A stretch of 64,000 bases of DNA from Hippasteria phrygiana (lineage: Eukaryota > Echinodermata > Asteroidea > Valvatida > Goniasteridae). The notes under the pieces were generated by a model. That model was not told the DNA's origin and made no database searches. It was given only the letters and a program-made list of their open reading frames with translations. Location: positions 1 to 64,000 of the forward strand of contig JAZGUH010000196.1 of assembly GCA_037893225.1 (NCBI GenBank). Reading direction: 5' to 3'. A program made the position numbers and the translations under genes. Below are positions 23,706 through 34,849 of the stretch, one piece after another. Within the stretch, counting starts at the first letter, position 1. Every line of letters begins with the position of its first letter.

Positions 23706-24319
23706 TAGGGGTGTTCATTTATAGGTCGTACGGGAACCGGGTACCCGATTGAAAAAAATTACTGGTATCCTTTAAAAGAAAGCCAATCCCAAAAATTAAA
23801 TCTCGGAAATTGCTGTTCATATTGTTCGTCAAGGTCCGCATGTTAATACACCACAGTGCAAGTGTGTACAGTGAGCTCTATACGGTATAAGTTGTATTAT
23901 TGCAAGTGTCGTCAACGTTAATCTTTTTTGTTTTTCCATGTACCTTGGTTTTCATTTTGAAAATTCCCCACAAATGACATTCAAAAACTTTCTTTTTCAT
24001 TGTCTGAGATACATGTAGTACCAAGTAATATGTTCTTTCGGTGTCAGGAACCAGGGCTGTAGTCGAGTCCCTGCAAGTCCTTTCACAAGTCCTTTCGCAA
24101 GTCCAGCCACAAGTCCTTTCATAAAGCCAGTCACAAGTAACTGGATGAACAATGACAAAGGAATGCCTTTGTGAAAGCTCATTTGAATAGCTTGTGATTG
24201 GGATTAGGACTGGAGGGCTTGTGATGGACTTGCAGGGACTTGCAGGGACTTATGATGGACTTGACTACAGCCCTGTCAGGAACTACATGTAGGGTACCCG
24301 GTTTGGATGCACAGCCCTA
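23706..24319. mobile_element. hAT-like element (TAGGG-TGT ends) with 8-bp duplication
   Basis: The ends TAGGGGTGTTCATTTATAGG and GTTTGGATGCACAGCCCTA are imperfect TIRs, each followed internally by CCGGGTACCC. Perfect 8-bp direct repeats GTTTCAAC flank it at 23698-23705 and 24320-24327, the hAT signature. There is no transposase frame. A second hAT-like MITE lies inside at 24052-24275. Relatives are at 19536 and, in opposite orientation, 40306-41110. Confidence 0.85.
24052..24275. mobile_element. Nested hAT-like MITE (CAGGGCTGTAGTC ends)
   Basis: CAGGGCTGTAGTCGAGTCC and GGACTTGACTACAGCCCTG form the TIRs. TCAGGAAC is duplicated exactly on both sides (24044-24051 and 24276-24283). Inside are several AAGTCC / GGACTT words arranged so that the two halves pair widely, giving a long imperfect hairpin. 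It inserted into the older element at 23706-24319. Non-coding, 224 bp. Confidence 0.88.
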
Positions 24320-24530
24320 GTTTCAACCGAGGTAGAAAATATTAAGTGTTGGTGTAACCTATAAAAAACATGGTTCAGAATGAGTGTCACATTGTTTGGA
24401 TCCATGCTGGATCCAGCCCAAGTTACCCTGGCCATAACGTTGGAGCATGGAAGGTTCATCGACCTTAGATAGTTGGAGACTGGCTTTTTGCATGCATAAT
24501 TTAACAAGAAAAAAAATATGTTCTTCTTCA

Positions 24531-24575
24531 GTACATGTACATGTACATGTACAGTGATGTACATGTACATGTACA
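24531..24575. repeat. ACATGT-type microsatellite
   Basis: Two blocks of (GTACAT)n separated by GTGA. Shorter versions of the same self-complementary word recur across the window (for example 36471-36500, 40683-40718 and 50942-50976). Confidence 0.85.
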
Positions 24576-24583
24576 GTGAGGTG

Positions 24584-26149
24584 AGTGATTTCCATCTACA
24601 CATCAGGCCAACATGGCAAAAGCCTGCTGGTGTTCATGTGTCATGGTGTTGACAATCTTTAATTTAAGTGACTAGAAATTTTACAGTTACCTGGAATTTT
24701 AATATATTATCAGTCAGCCAATATTTTCAAAAGTGAAGAAAATGTCACATTCAAGCCTCTCATTTCCCAGCGCTTGACAGGGCTAATGGTTTTGTTTCCA
24801 ATTTGAAATCCTGAAACAAGCCAGAATCTTTCATTGATTACTGGTATCAACTGCAAGCCAGAAGTGGTACATTCTTTCGTCACAGCTTCTCCAGTTGCAC
24901 ATTTCCATCTGATACTACCGGTGGTCACATTGTACATTTGTAAAAAAATCAAAGGAAATTTGAAACTGAAGAATTAATCAGGAAGAAATTACTTTCCTTT
25001 TGTGCGGGCCTCTCTAATCTCTGCCACGATCTGGTACACGCGCTAAGCGCATCAGATATCGCGGCTCCCAACATCCCCTCCAAAACCCGGACCTCTCAGA
25101 ATTCCCTTTGTTCATCACCGCTCCCTAGCAACCACCAGGGGCAGTGGTGATCCCAATCCTCCATTTTTCATCATGGCTCCCGTATGAATAATTCAACCTC
25201 TGTTCCTCATCCCCGCTGGAGACGGGAATAATGTGGGGAGAGTATCCTGCGTGTGGCACGTTAACAGGAGGATGAGGGGTGAGGTAAAAACAAGGAAGTT
25301 AGAGAGAGGGGAAAAAACCCAGATGTGAGCAGGATGTATGCTGCTGATGAGTCAACTTGCTCTGATCGGTTCCAGATTAGCATCTTGACCCCATCGGCCA
25401 CGAGGATGCGGCGGGAGTTAAGTCCCGTACATCATGTTTGTTTGTTGCCTCTGTGTGTGCGCCCTGATTGAGATGGAGAGATTAATTCTATCCACAGAGT
25501 TCATCGGAAGATAGCTTGATCCCAAGAAGTGCATCGGGAGTGCATTGCCTTTGTGTTGGGAGCGGCAGGTCCACCTGTTCACTTTTGTCCTCTGACTGCT
25601 TTGGCCTGTAAGGACCTCCTAGCATAAACATTTGCTAATGATAGCTGGCTTGTTGAGAGCCTACATGTGTAACTGTGCCCTTCCAAACATGTTATACATG
25701 TACATGTACCAAGGCACTCATAATCCAGTCCAAAGCCAGCAGCCTTAAGATGCAACATTCTTCCTTAATCCCCACATCCAGTGAACATACACCACCACTG
25801 TTTAATGCTGCAATACTGTACCTTAAGATACATGTACAACATTATTAATGTTCGTGGTCACAAGTGTACTCCACATGGACAGCACTGGGGGGGGGGGGGG
25901 GGGTTTGAGTAATTTTTTATTTTAGTTACAAGTAAACAGTTGTTTTGCATGCAACATCCCCAGCCTCATGCCCTTCCCCAGATCAAAAAAGAAAATTCAA
26001 CAGACCATGCGGAAACTAACGACAGTTGATGTTCTCTGCTGTGCCTACTGTATGCTATGCAGGTTCTCTACCACCAGCAGTAAGACGGTTATCCATCATT
26101 TTTGCTTTGATTTGTCCTGCTGGCCACATACAGTGTTCATTCATTTAAA
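24584..26149. other. Intron 1, partly repeat-poor; possible regulatory DNA
   Basis: The stretch 25010-25560 is unusually even in composition, lacks repeats and contains CCTAGCAACC (RFX half-site-like) next to CCACCAGGGGCAGTGG (CTCF-like), both around 25124-25148. A poly-G run lies at 25887-25903. The reverse frame at 24710-24952 is uninterrupted but matches nothing that I recognise. Confidence 0.35.
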
Positions 26150-26800
26150 GAGGATGTTGATTGCTGAGAGAAGTCTGTGTCATTTTGTAGTTGTATGTAG
26201 ATTGCGTATTGTGAACTAAAACAGAGCTTTTGAGAGCTATTCTTATCCAGCGCAGCATAGCCCGCTGGTGCCATTTGTCTAAAAGTCGTCGCTGCAGGCA
26301 GCAAACAAATTTGCTAAAGCTCCGTCTTGGATACTGTATTTTGATTGGCCAAAAACGATCACGTTTCCGGTTTTAAAAACGACTGGTACACTCCAAGAAT
26401 GGTATCACACATCAGCCAGCTATTGAGCTGTATCATTGGTACCCACCCAATTTTCACCTACATGTACACTGTTGACGATAGTAAACTATAGTGGGAGCAG
26501 CGGACTAGCAGACGATCAGCTGTTTTGATCGCGTGATTTGTTTGAGTTAATTTCCACTGAGCAAGGCAAGTTGAACTGGAAAAAACTTGGCGATATAACA
26601 AAACAATTGTTGACTGCTGTGATGTGGGATATGACGTTTTTAACACCCTCGGGGATGCATAGCACCGTCGGCTTCGCCTGGGGTGCTATGCTTCCCTCAG
26701 GTGTTAAAAATGTCATATCCCACATCACAGCAGTCGACAATTGTTAACTGACATCATAACAAGAACTCCCCTTTTGTGCCTAGCTACGTGTAGTAGTGCT
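26150..26800. mobile_element. Diverged TTAAAGG-TAGTGTACAC family copy with inserted hairpin segment
   Basis: 26150-26320 and 26748-26800 match successive parts of 16580-16800, so the roughly 430 bases between them are either an insertion or a segment lost from the other copy. The extra segment ends in the large palindrome at 26602-26746. Outer ends are not clear. Confidence 0.45.
26602..26746. repeat. ~145-bp near-perfect palindrome
   Basis: Two arms of about 65 bases pair with only a handful of mismatches around a loop containing GGCTTCGCC. The arms read CAATTGTTGACTGCTGTGAT inward from the left and the complementary ATCACAGCAGTCGACAATTG at the right. Such arms could extrude as a cruciform or fold as a stable RNA hairpin if transcribed in the intron. 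It probably derives from the internal foldback of a MITE. Confidence 0.85.
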
Positions 26801-28396
26801 AGACACAAACTCAGCATTTCCAAAAATGAAAGTTAAACTGTGAAATTGAGATGACAAACATTAGAGGAAAGTTATCTTCTTCAACGATTACCACTCGCTG
26901 TTTGTTTGGAGCTTAGGGTAGTGAATCAGTTATGAGCCTGTTGAGGTGATGTTGTATCATTTTGTTTAACCTACATGTAGACATATCAAACAGCGATTAT
27001 TCCAATAGAAACACATAAGAAGCAGCATGTTGCTGACATTGTATTACAGCCAGCAAGCTTGTGTCACAACTTCAAAAAGAACCAGGATATACCAGCTTCG
27101 GGTTACAGGTGGACCAAGAGCAGTTTGCACCCCCCCCCCCCACCCACCACAAAGGATGAAGCTTCCGTCCTTTTATTCCAAGCCAGCCGTGACCAGGCAT
27201 TGGTTTCAAAATGTAAAATTGCCTGCCCTGTGATCCGGCCAGTCTATTGGATCCGCCAGTTGGTTTGGATTTCAGGTCTAATGGGCTGGAGTGCCTGGTC
27301 AAAAATATGCTGACCTGCGGTCTCGGAGATAAAGCCGTGTGAGAATAAATCCACTCGTTCAGGTTCGAGTTGCATGAGTTTGGAGCTCATTGTACGTTGA
27401 CAACTAAAATAAAAAATTCAAGCTTGGGGGTGAATTTGTCAATAATAAATGAATTGCATGGTACATTTGAGTTAGAAATCGAGGGATGAATTTTAATCGG
27501 GGAGAAAATAGGAACTAGAGTACATGATTTATCCAGACTGGGGGGAGGAAATCTATTTTTATTTGCAAATAAGTTATGTGAAGTACCAGTGACGTGACAG
27601 ACTTGTACAATATGTATGAATGTATTTTATATATAAAAAACATATACATTGTATTTTATATATATATATAAAAAAAACATACTGCAGTGAGTGTTTTGTA
27701 GAACCTATTGCACACATTGTATTTTTTAGGACATGAAGGTCCTAGTAAAAACATACAGCATATCAAATTCTGAAAAGATCTTTATCTTCCATACAAATCT
27801 CACAAGTGGCACTGAATATCCGGTCAACTTTGATGTAAATCCCACCTTTTCTGTGTACAGAAGGCAGATCTGACATATGATACTGCATGCAGTTGGTACA
27901 CTTTCATACAATATTAGTCTGGGATCACAAAAGAAAATTTCCAATGAATTAGCTTTTTCAGCCATGGCATATTTTTCTGTACAGAAAAAAAGTTTATGCC
28001 TGATGCAGATATTCGGTGTGAGTGTTAGAGAGAACGAAAAGGTCCATGGGAAAATAATGTGGCAGACCAGGCACGTACAATATGTTTCCTCTGTCAACTT
28101 AGTTTTGCTCATTGTGCAGATCTATCTACTGGACGCCAGTTACCCTTTGTGCTGTATAAGTGACGTCAGATCAGTCCATTTTTTATTCAATGATATGCCT
28201 ATTTGTGTTTGAATGGGCATGATGGTGTTGCGTAATTGAATTGCATAGTAGCCTTTTACAAGCAGTGATCAGGCCTCAAATTTAACGGCGGCCACGACGG
28301 CAGGGCTCAATTGAATTCTTCGAACTAGGAAATTCCGCACTTGACAAGTTTAGTTCTGTGCATAGAAATACAGACCTAATACGGTAATTCTGTGCC
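26801..28396. other. Intron 1, no recognised exon
   Basis: A/T-rich, with a TA-rich low-complexity stretch at 27600-27680 and a C run at 27129-27141. Overlapping open frames on both strands at 27726-28212 have no recognisable domains. Confidence 0.4.
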
Positions 28397-28572
28397 AATT
28401 GACCTATCGCGGCCAAATCGCGTCAACGCAGCTTGTGAATTATTGTCCAATCACATCAATTATAATTCCACGTGGAACGCGCAAAATCCGAGACAAACCC
28501 AAATTACAGCACAAAATTCCCAAAGGGTTGTCTAAGGGGCGTGGTTAACTCGTAAACGGCGATAGGTCAATT
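28397..28572. mobile_element. MITE with AATTGACCTATCGC ends
   Basis: AATTGACCTATCGC at the left and GCGATAGGTCAATT at the right are perfect 14-bp TIRs. The interior shares GTCCAATCACATCA and GGTTGTCTAAGGGG-TGTGGT-type blocks with 39308-39487. 176 bp, non-coding. Confidence 0.8.
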
Positions 28573-29220
28573 CTTAGTTATGCGATGCACACAAGTACGT
28601 GTATACATGTATGTGCACATATTTTGTTTGACCAAATGGAGCCAGTTCATATGATATGCCTGATTACTCCAGGCGTTTGTACTTAAACTAGCCCCCCCCC
28701 CCCCCCCTCAAATTTTACCACAAGGCCCTGGCTTCCTTTTTCATGAAATTCCATCAGTAACAACCAGAAATTTAAAAAGGGCAAGTACATGTATGCGAAC
28801 ATGGTTCAGTAGGGGCCGACCTCTCTAGGCAATTTTATATGGGAAGGTTTTCCTTTGATAGGCCATAAAAGAAAGTTTCAAGGCGATGCCATTACCAGAG
28901 AGACGCCATTGTGCTTCCAGAAAAATGCCAGAAGTCAGTTTCACTGCAGTGATTGTTATTGTTAAGTTTAACGAGGTTTTTTTTCTGCAGTGAAGGCCAA
29001 CATTTGTATTTTTCTATGGAAAGCAATAATATTTTCATTGAACTCCCAGACTATTTAGAAGTTTGAGGAATTCATTATATCTATCTTCTGCATTGTGACA
29101 GGCCTTGGTTTTGTGGCTTTTTGGGGATGGACTATGTGGATTGTTTAGGGGGAAGAAGGACGGACGCCACAGCCTTCAGAAAAAACATTGTCATGAGAAA
29201 GTGCTGCATTTATGTACTTA
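28573..29220. other. Intron 1, no recognised exon
   Basis: Contains a poly-C run at 28692-28707 and otherwise unique-looking sequence. Confidence 0.4.
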
Positions 29221-29390
29221 CACTGTGAACAAGTAACAATGGATTTAGTGCCAAGTATTAACAATGGGTGTTCATTGTTAGTGCACCGATTTTCTTTTGT
29301 TAGATGTTCATAGTGCAAGTAACAGTACATGTAGATGTTCATTGTTAGTGCACAGTTTTTCTTTTGTTAGATGTTCATAGTGTTACATAC
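29221..29390 (+). repeat. Dispersed repeat, locally duplicated (copy 1)
   Basis: The block GTTCATTGTTAGTGCAC followed by TTTTCTTTTGTTAGATGTTC and ATAGTG occurs twice in tandem here, preceded by CACTGTGAACAAGTAACAATG. The same order of blocks appears once at 47877-47982. No TIRs or tail were identified. Confidence 0.7.
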
Positions 29391-32300
29391 ATGTACATCC
29401 CCTGTACAGTCTGTCCATACCTGATTAAAATGGGATGAAAAATGGAACGGTCCTGGTTTTACTCCAAAGCTTTTAATCCAAGTTTTTGAAAAGCAGTGGT
29501 TAGTTTAATTTTCAAAATGTGGTCAACATGGCGCATTTAAAAGTCAGCTTTTCATCAGTGCATTTGTTGGTCTGTTTTGTGTCTGTTGTATTTATAGGCC
29601 TTGACATGTATGTCACACCTGTAGGCCTTGAAGGCAGTGGACACACCACAGACCAAAAATGCACCTTTTGAGGCCAGCTAAAGGTTAATCTCTGGTAACA
29701 TTGGAATCAGTTAACATCATTATTGTACCAAGCAGTCACTTCAAAAAGTAACAGACTGTCACACTGAATCTTGTCAAAAATTCAGTCTTTCTCTGATATT
29801 TTTGGTTTTGCCTGACATGGAATTTTCAGAGGTTGTTGTCGGTGTTTTGTAAAACAAATTCCAAACTCGGCATTGGATTTTTCCATTTTGAATCATGTAC
29901 TTTGCGCTGGTACATGTAAGTACATCCATACAGTCAATTATAAATAGTGAAGGGCCCTCAAATCAGGTAATAAATAAATAAAAATCACATTCTTCGTCTG
30001 CCGAGTACAAATTGTTTAATGGTCCACATTATTGGACCCAAGATACCGAGACTATACTACATTACACTTGTCAAGATTGAATACACATATACAAAGTTTC
30101 CCGGTGGTGCTTTTTCTGGATACCCTCAGTGTTTCAATCAACTGTCTGTTTACCTAGCATGTTTTGTTGATTAAAAGTACCATTGCATTGGCAATCCCTT
30201 TTTTTGCAACATGATTTATGACCTGCGTGAGTCTACATGTACACAGAAAATGACGAAAATGTACCTCCACAGACGGCGATATCTGCAACATCCTGAGAAA
30301 AAAGAAAAAACTGAAAAAATACCTATCACTGAAAGTGCCCTCGGCATGCACTAATTGAATTGGATGCTTTTGCTACTCATGTGTTGGGTTACTATGGTGA
30401 CCAGAGTACCAGAGACTGGAGCTTTTAGTCTTGTTGGGGTGTCTGTTTTGTCCGTTTGCTGTAAAGCTGGTTTTCCCTGGGCAGGGAGTGATAGGGCGGA
30501 TATCCCTTGTGCAGAAACAGATCCTGGATCAAGGAATGGGGCATTATTGGGTAGCATGCTTCTTGCGGTCGATACACCTTCTCGGGGATAACAAGGATTC
30601 TGACTGCCCGTCTTTTTATGTCTTCTTTGCAGTCACAGCAGGTGCATGTATCTGTTTTGCTGATGTAAATTTCTGTAGTCACCGCGATGTAAATTTTGCA
30701 TAATTGTACTCTCCATAGAAAATTACATTTAAAGTATAAAGTTGTATTCTGTTTGACCCTTTTTAACAAAAACACGTGCATATTTAACTGTTGATGTTCA
30801 TTTTTGCCTTTTTAAAGATATAAGATCAAAATGTGGCTACTTTTCCGTAAAAATGAAAAGTCTTGGCTAAAAATCGATATCAGGCAATGTAGCCTCAAAT
30901 TTGGCCCCAAATAAGACATGCATGCAAAACCACGAGTAACCTACATTTGTACATATGTAACAATAGAAAAGTATTTATGAAAAACGACAGTTAAATGTAA
31001 ACTTGCTTAAAACATTTTAACAGGTCCATAAATCTAGGATCATGTACAGTAGAAGGTTTTTGCACAGATTTCCTTGCAGGACGACCTTTGCAGCAGTCCA
31101 ATCACAAAGAGCGAGCATTCCTGTATTTAGCACGATGTGTGTTATTGACCAGCACTTGAGTGTCCTGGAGATCTGACAGGGAAACTGAGGGGGAGAAGGA
31201 TAGTTATCCCTCCAGAGATTGTCTAAAAAAAGAGGCAATTTCGCCAGCTATTGGCAAGATGATAAAGGGATGTCTTGAGCAAACAAGGTGGAGAGTGACA
31301 TTTTACAGGGGCTTGTGTAAACAAGGCATGAGAAATGCCAAGTTTGGGAAAGCTGGAATTTTGAAGAGCTGCGAACGATTTTGATGTAGGTGTGGCTGAT
31401 GGAAACCAGCTCCCCCCCATACTGATTTCACAACTCTAGTAAACTGGTTTAAAAACATAGTTCCCTGTTTACCAAAAGGTTCCTGCAGCAGTGTGGGTGA
31501 ATTTTATACAAACAAACATTTGTTTATAATGTCAAATTCTTGTATGCTTGCGTCTGCTTCAGCTCTTACATTGTACCTTGTCTCTGGCCTTTAGCTATTA
31601 AAGGGGAAAATGAGTTGAGTAGCATGCGTTTTTTTTCTTTTCGCGGTTTGTTTTTAAAAAAGGAAGGAGGTGGCCCTTGTTTTAGTTGCCACAAAGCTGG
31701 TTCTTTTTCTTGAAAAAAAAATGGCTACCTTTGAGAGTAGACTCTCCCAAATTGATTTAAAATACGTAATTAGATAATCAGAGGAATTTTCTTTTGCCTT
31801 TTTATGATTTTTGGGTTGGTTTAGAAAAGGCAAAAAGAAAGTAGCTTCTTATAATTAGGAAGCAGACAGTGACACCAAATGTGGATTTATTTATTTTGTC
31901 TAACTACAATCTTTTATTAGAGAAACTCTCCATTATAAAGTAAAATACATGTACAATTTAAATGTACAATTTAAATGTACATGTAGACAATAATATGAAC
32001 TTTAAAAAGTCCAGTATACATGTACATAATGTATGTTCTTTGTTCACTATAAAACAAAGCATAGGATTCTGATTTCCATTACATAATGTACTTGTATATC
32101 ATTTTTTCAGTGACAATAATTTTTTTTTTTATTCTAAAGGAAATAAATTTGTAAACATTTTTACATACTCATACAAATGTACTTTCATTAAAAAATTCTT
32201 CTCTCATGCTTATCATTGATACAACGTCCTGAAAAGAAAAACCCTGAAGTATGCAGCAGCGCAGCATGCAACCCTGGGATTCTTAAATGACTGAAATGAG

Positions 32301-34228
32301 ATTTGCATCTGAGCATTGCAATAAGCGATTATTGAGCCCCGGCAAATATTGAGTCACTTTGCCAGGTAAATATGATGAGATCCGTCTAATCCGCGCCTTC
32401 ATCCAATTGGCATTTCCCCTTGGAGGTATGCTTCAAAGTGCATATGCCCTCACAAATGTACAAACACTCGCAAAATGAAGGCAATATTGCACCGATATTT
32501 CACTATACCGTGACAAAATTGCACTTTGAGAGGACAGGTAGATGTACATGCTTGCTTACCTATTTTGCAGGTTAGCTGTGCGGATTGATAAGATGAACGA
32601 TTAATCATTGATATAAAAAGAATTTGATGTGTGTGCATTTTATATCATTGCAGGTATAGTTTTGTTATGCTGCCAACAGTTTGCCAATATTATCCTTATA
32701 AATTTCTGTAACCCAATTGTTGCAGGTTTTAAGTGCACACACACCTTGCCTGCTGTGTGGTCAATCAGTCAGTTGGGTCCATATTTCCCCCCCCCCCTTT
32801 ATCGGCGATATGACGATGAAAATCGTCTACAAATTACGGCATGAGAAAAATATTGTGAAAGGTTAGCGATCTTAAAATCCTAATGTACAAACGCATAGGC
32901 CTAAACAACTTTAAAAAACTTAGATCTGCAAAAAGGGGTATTACATGTATGTCGCACTATGTGAAAACACACACACAGGGCAGTTCTACATGTATATGAA
33001 GCGGGCGAAAAAATCTTCACGTAAGTGATTTTTTTGTTTTTGGTTTGTTGGCTTCTGTTATATCTATATTTTCAGAATTTATTTTCAGAAACATTAATAT
33101 TGATAAATAAAGATAAAAAAATAAATGTTGATACAAATTACTTCTACATTGTATCTTATTTCTTTGCACTTTTTGCTTTTAAAGGCCTGTATCTCTAAAC
33201 GCACTTCCGTTAAATTGGGAAAATAGGAGTATACAAATGTCAAGATATCTCGAGAACACAAAATGCCACAGGGGTCAAACCTACACCAAATTAAAGCTTA
33301 GGATGTGACATTCAACTATGTATATATTTTTCAAATTTTGCAACATAATAGCCCTTTTTGCAGAGCTGGTCACATATGGAGGAATGGCCACTATACCCAT
33401 GTGGCGGCCAGTGTTGCAGCCATTTTTTTACCAAATCATTTTTCTTTTTCAATTCAAGTCACAAGTAATCTTTTTCAACAAATTCCGACATTTTTGAAGT
33501 TGAAGCCACATAATACCCCTTTTGAAGTCGACATTCGTGTAAAAATCACAGTTATTTTAAATATTGATAAAAGTTTGGGAGGGTGAAATGTTTCAATCCC
33601 AACAGAATCTTTCTCAAAGTCTAAATTTGTAATGTTGATAACTTGAATTTCAAATACGGCTGTCTGCCGTACGTTGCGCTTTAAATCGAGAAAATGCTAG
33701 AATTTTGAAATACTTTGCGAGGACAGCCACCCTGCGTCCTTCCCCAAGCACACTTTTGCATAAATAGGTGTTGAATTCTAAGTGAATCATGAAGGGAGTT
33801 TGCGTCGATGTTAAACTGATTAGGTACATTTATTGCGAAGGATCCACTGCATATTCGCCAAATTGATGTGAGGGGAAACCCAACACGATTGTACACCATC
33901 TGCGCAGTTTACGACACTACACAGGAAAGCTAGATGCGCGGGTATATACTTACACTCAAATTGTGGGTAGCAGGACAGAATCAATTCTAACAAGTTTACG
34001 GTGGTTCGATAGCATGATGCCAAAACTGCAAATGCTAAAACTGCATGTAAAATTGGAAAAGCGAGTCTGCACACTGAAATGTATATCCGTAGGTAAATTA
34101 AAGGGCTTGTATAATGTGATGAATTGTTGGTCTGTTGTCTGGTTATTTTGTGTACTTGTTTTTTCATGTTTTTTTTTTTACTTATCTTTGGTGTATTAAC
34201 TTTAATGTCCTAAGCATTCATTTGAGGT
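29391..34228. other. Intron 1, no recognised exon
   Basis: About 4.8 kb of mainly A/T-rich sequence. An interval at 32230-32440 is even in composition and rich in homeodomain- and POU-type words (ATTTGCAT, TAATCC, CCAATTGG). The open frames at 30351-30781 on both strands and at 33820-34167 have no recognisable domains. Short poly-C runs lie near 32789-32797. Confidence 0.4.
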
Positions 34229-34372
34229 ACAATATGCATACTATATACTACTAAAATATTTATTTGTGTGTAGTACATAATACTAAATACACACAATACT
34301 ACTGAACAATACTACTAATGTACTGTACCAGAGTAGTATTACTTCAGTTTACTACTAGTAGTATTTTGTAGC
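34229..34372. repeat. TACT/AGTA low-complexity stretch
   Basis: Irregular but dense repetition of TACTA and its complement on both strands, able to pair locally. Confidence 0.7.
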
Positions 34373-34392
34373 TTTATGTGAGGTTAGGGTTA

Positions 34393-34737
34393 AGCCGTGT
34401 TTCCATTGGACGTATTTTTTTCAATCTACCGCGACTTTTCTTTAGAATAACAAAATTAAGTCCAATGGAGACACGCGGTAAGCTGACGTCCCTGTCAACT
34501 TACCGCAACCTTAATGTAAAACAACCAGGCCGAAAGCGGTCGCGGAAGATATCTGCGCGGCCGCGGAAAGTCATCAGGCTCGCGGTGTGTGACATTCTGC
34601 CAGCCTCGAAGGCGAATAAACGTTCTTGTCGCGGTAAATAAAAGTCCAAATGGAAACGCACGGTAGAATTATGCGAAGGCATGTCGCGGCAAGTTTCCGC
34701 TAAGCCACGGAATAAAAAGTCCAATGGAAATACGGCT
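34393..34737. mobile_element. MITE with AGCCGTRTTTCCATTGGAC ends
   Basis: AGCCGTGTTTCCATTGGACG at the left and GTCCAATGGAAATACGGCT at the right are TIRs. Internal subrepeats of AGTCCAATGGA / AAAGTCCAAATGGAAAC and CGCGG-rich words pair with each other. 345 bp, much more CpG-rich than the surrounding intron, non-coding. Confidence 0.75.
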
Positions 34738-34783
34738 ATAGTTAATGTACATACAATGTATACATTGTACATTGTACATTTAC

Positions 34784-34837
34784 ACATGTACGTGTTCATC
34801 AACATGTACGTGTTCATCAACATGTACGTGTTCATCA
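34784..34837. repeat. 18-bp minisatellite, three units
   Basis: Three exact copies of ACATGTACGTGTTCATCA followed by a partial unit. The repeated Met-Leu-Met-Asn-Thr-Tyr open frame on the minus strand is an artefact. Confidence 0.9.
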
Positions 34838-34849
34838 ACATGCACATGT

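Noticed and set aside
25124..25148. CTCF or RFX site
   Set aside because: The words are close to consensus but single, partial matches; kept only as a note in the intron entry.
34500..34847. Reverse open frame of 115 codons
   Set aside because: Spans a MITE and an 18-bp minisatellite; the Met-Asn-Thr-Tyr repeat is an artefact.
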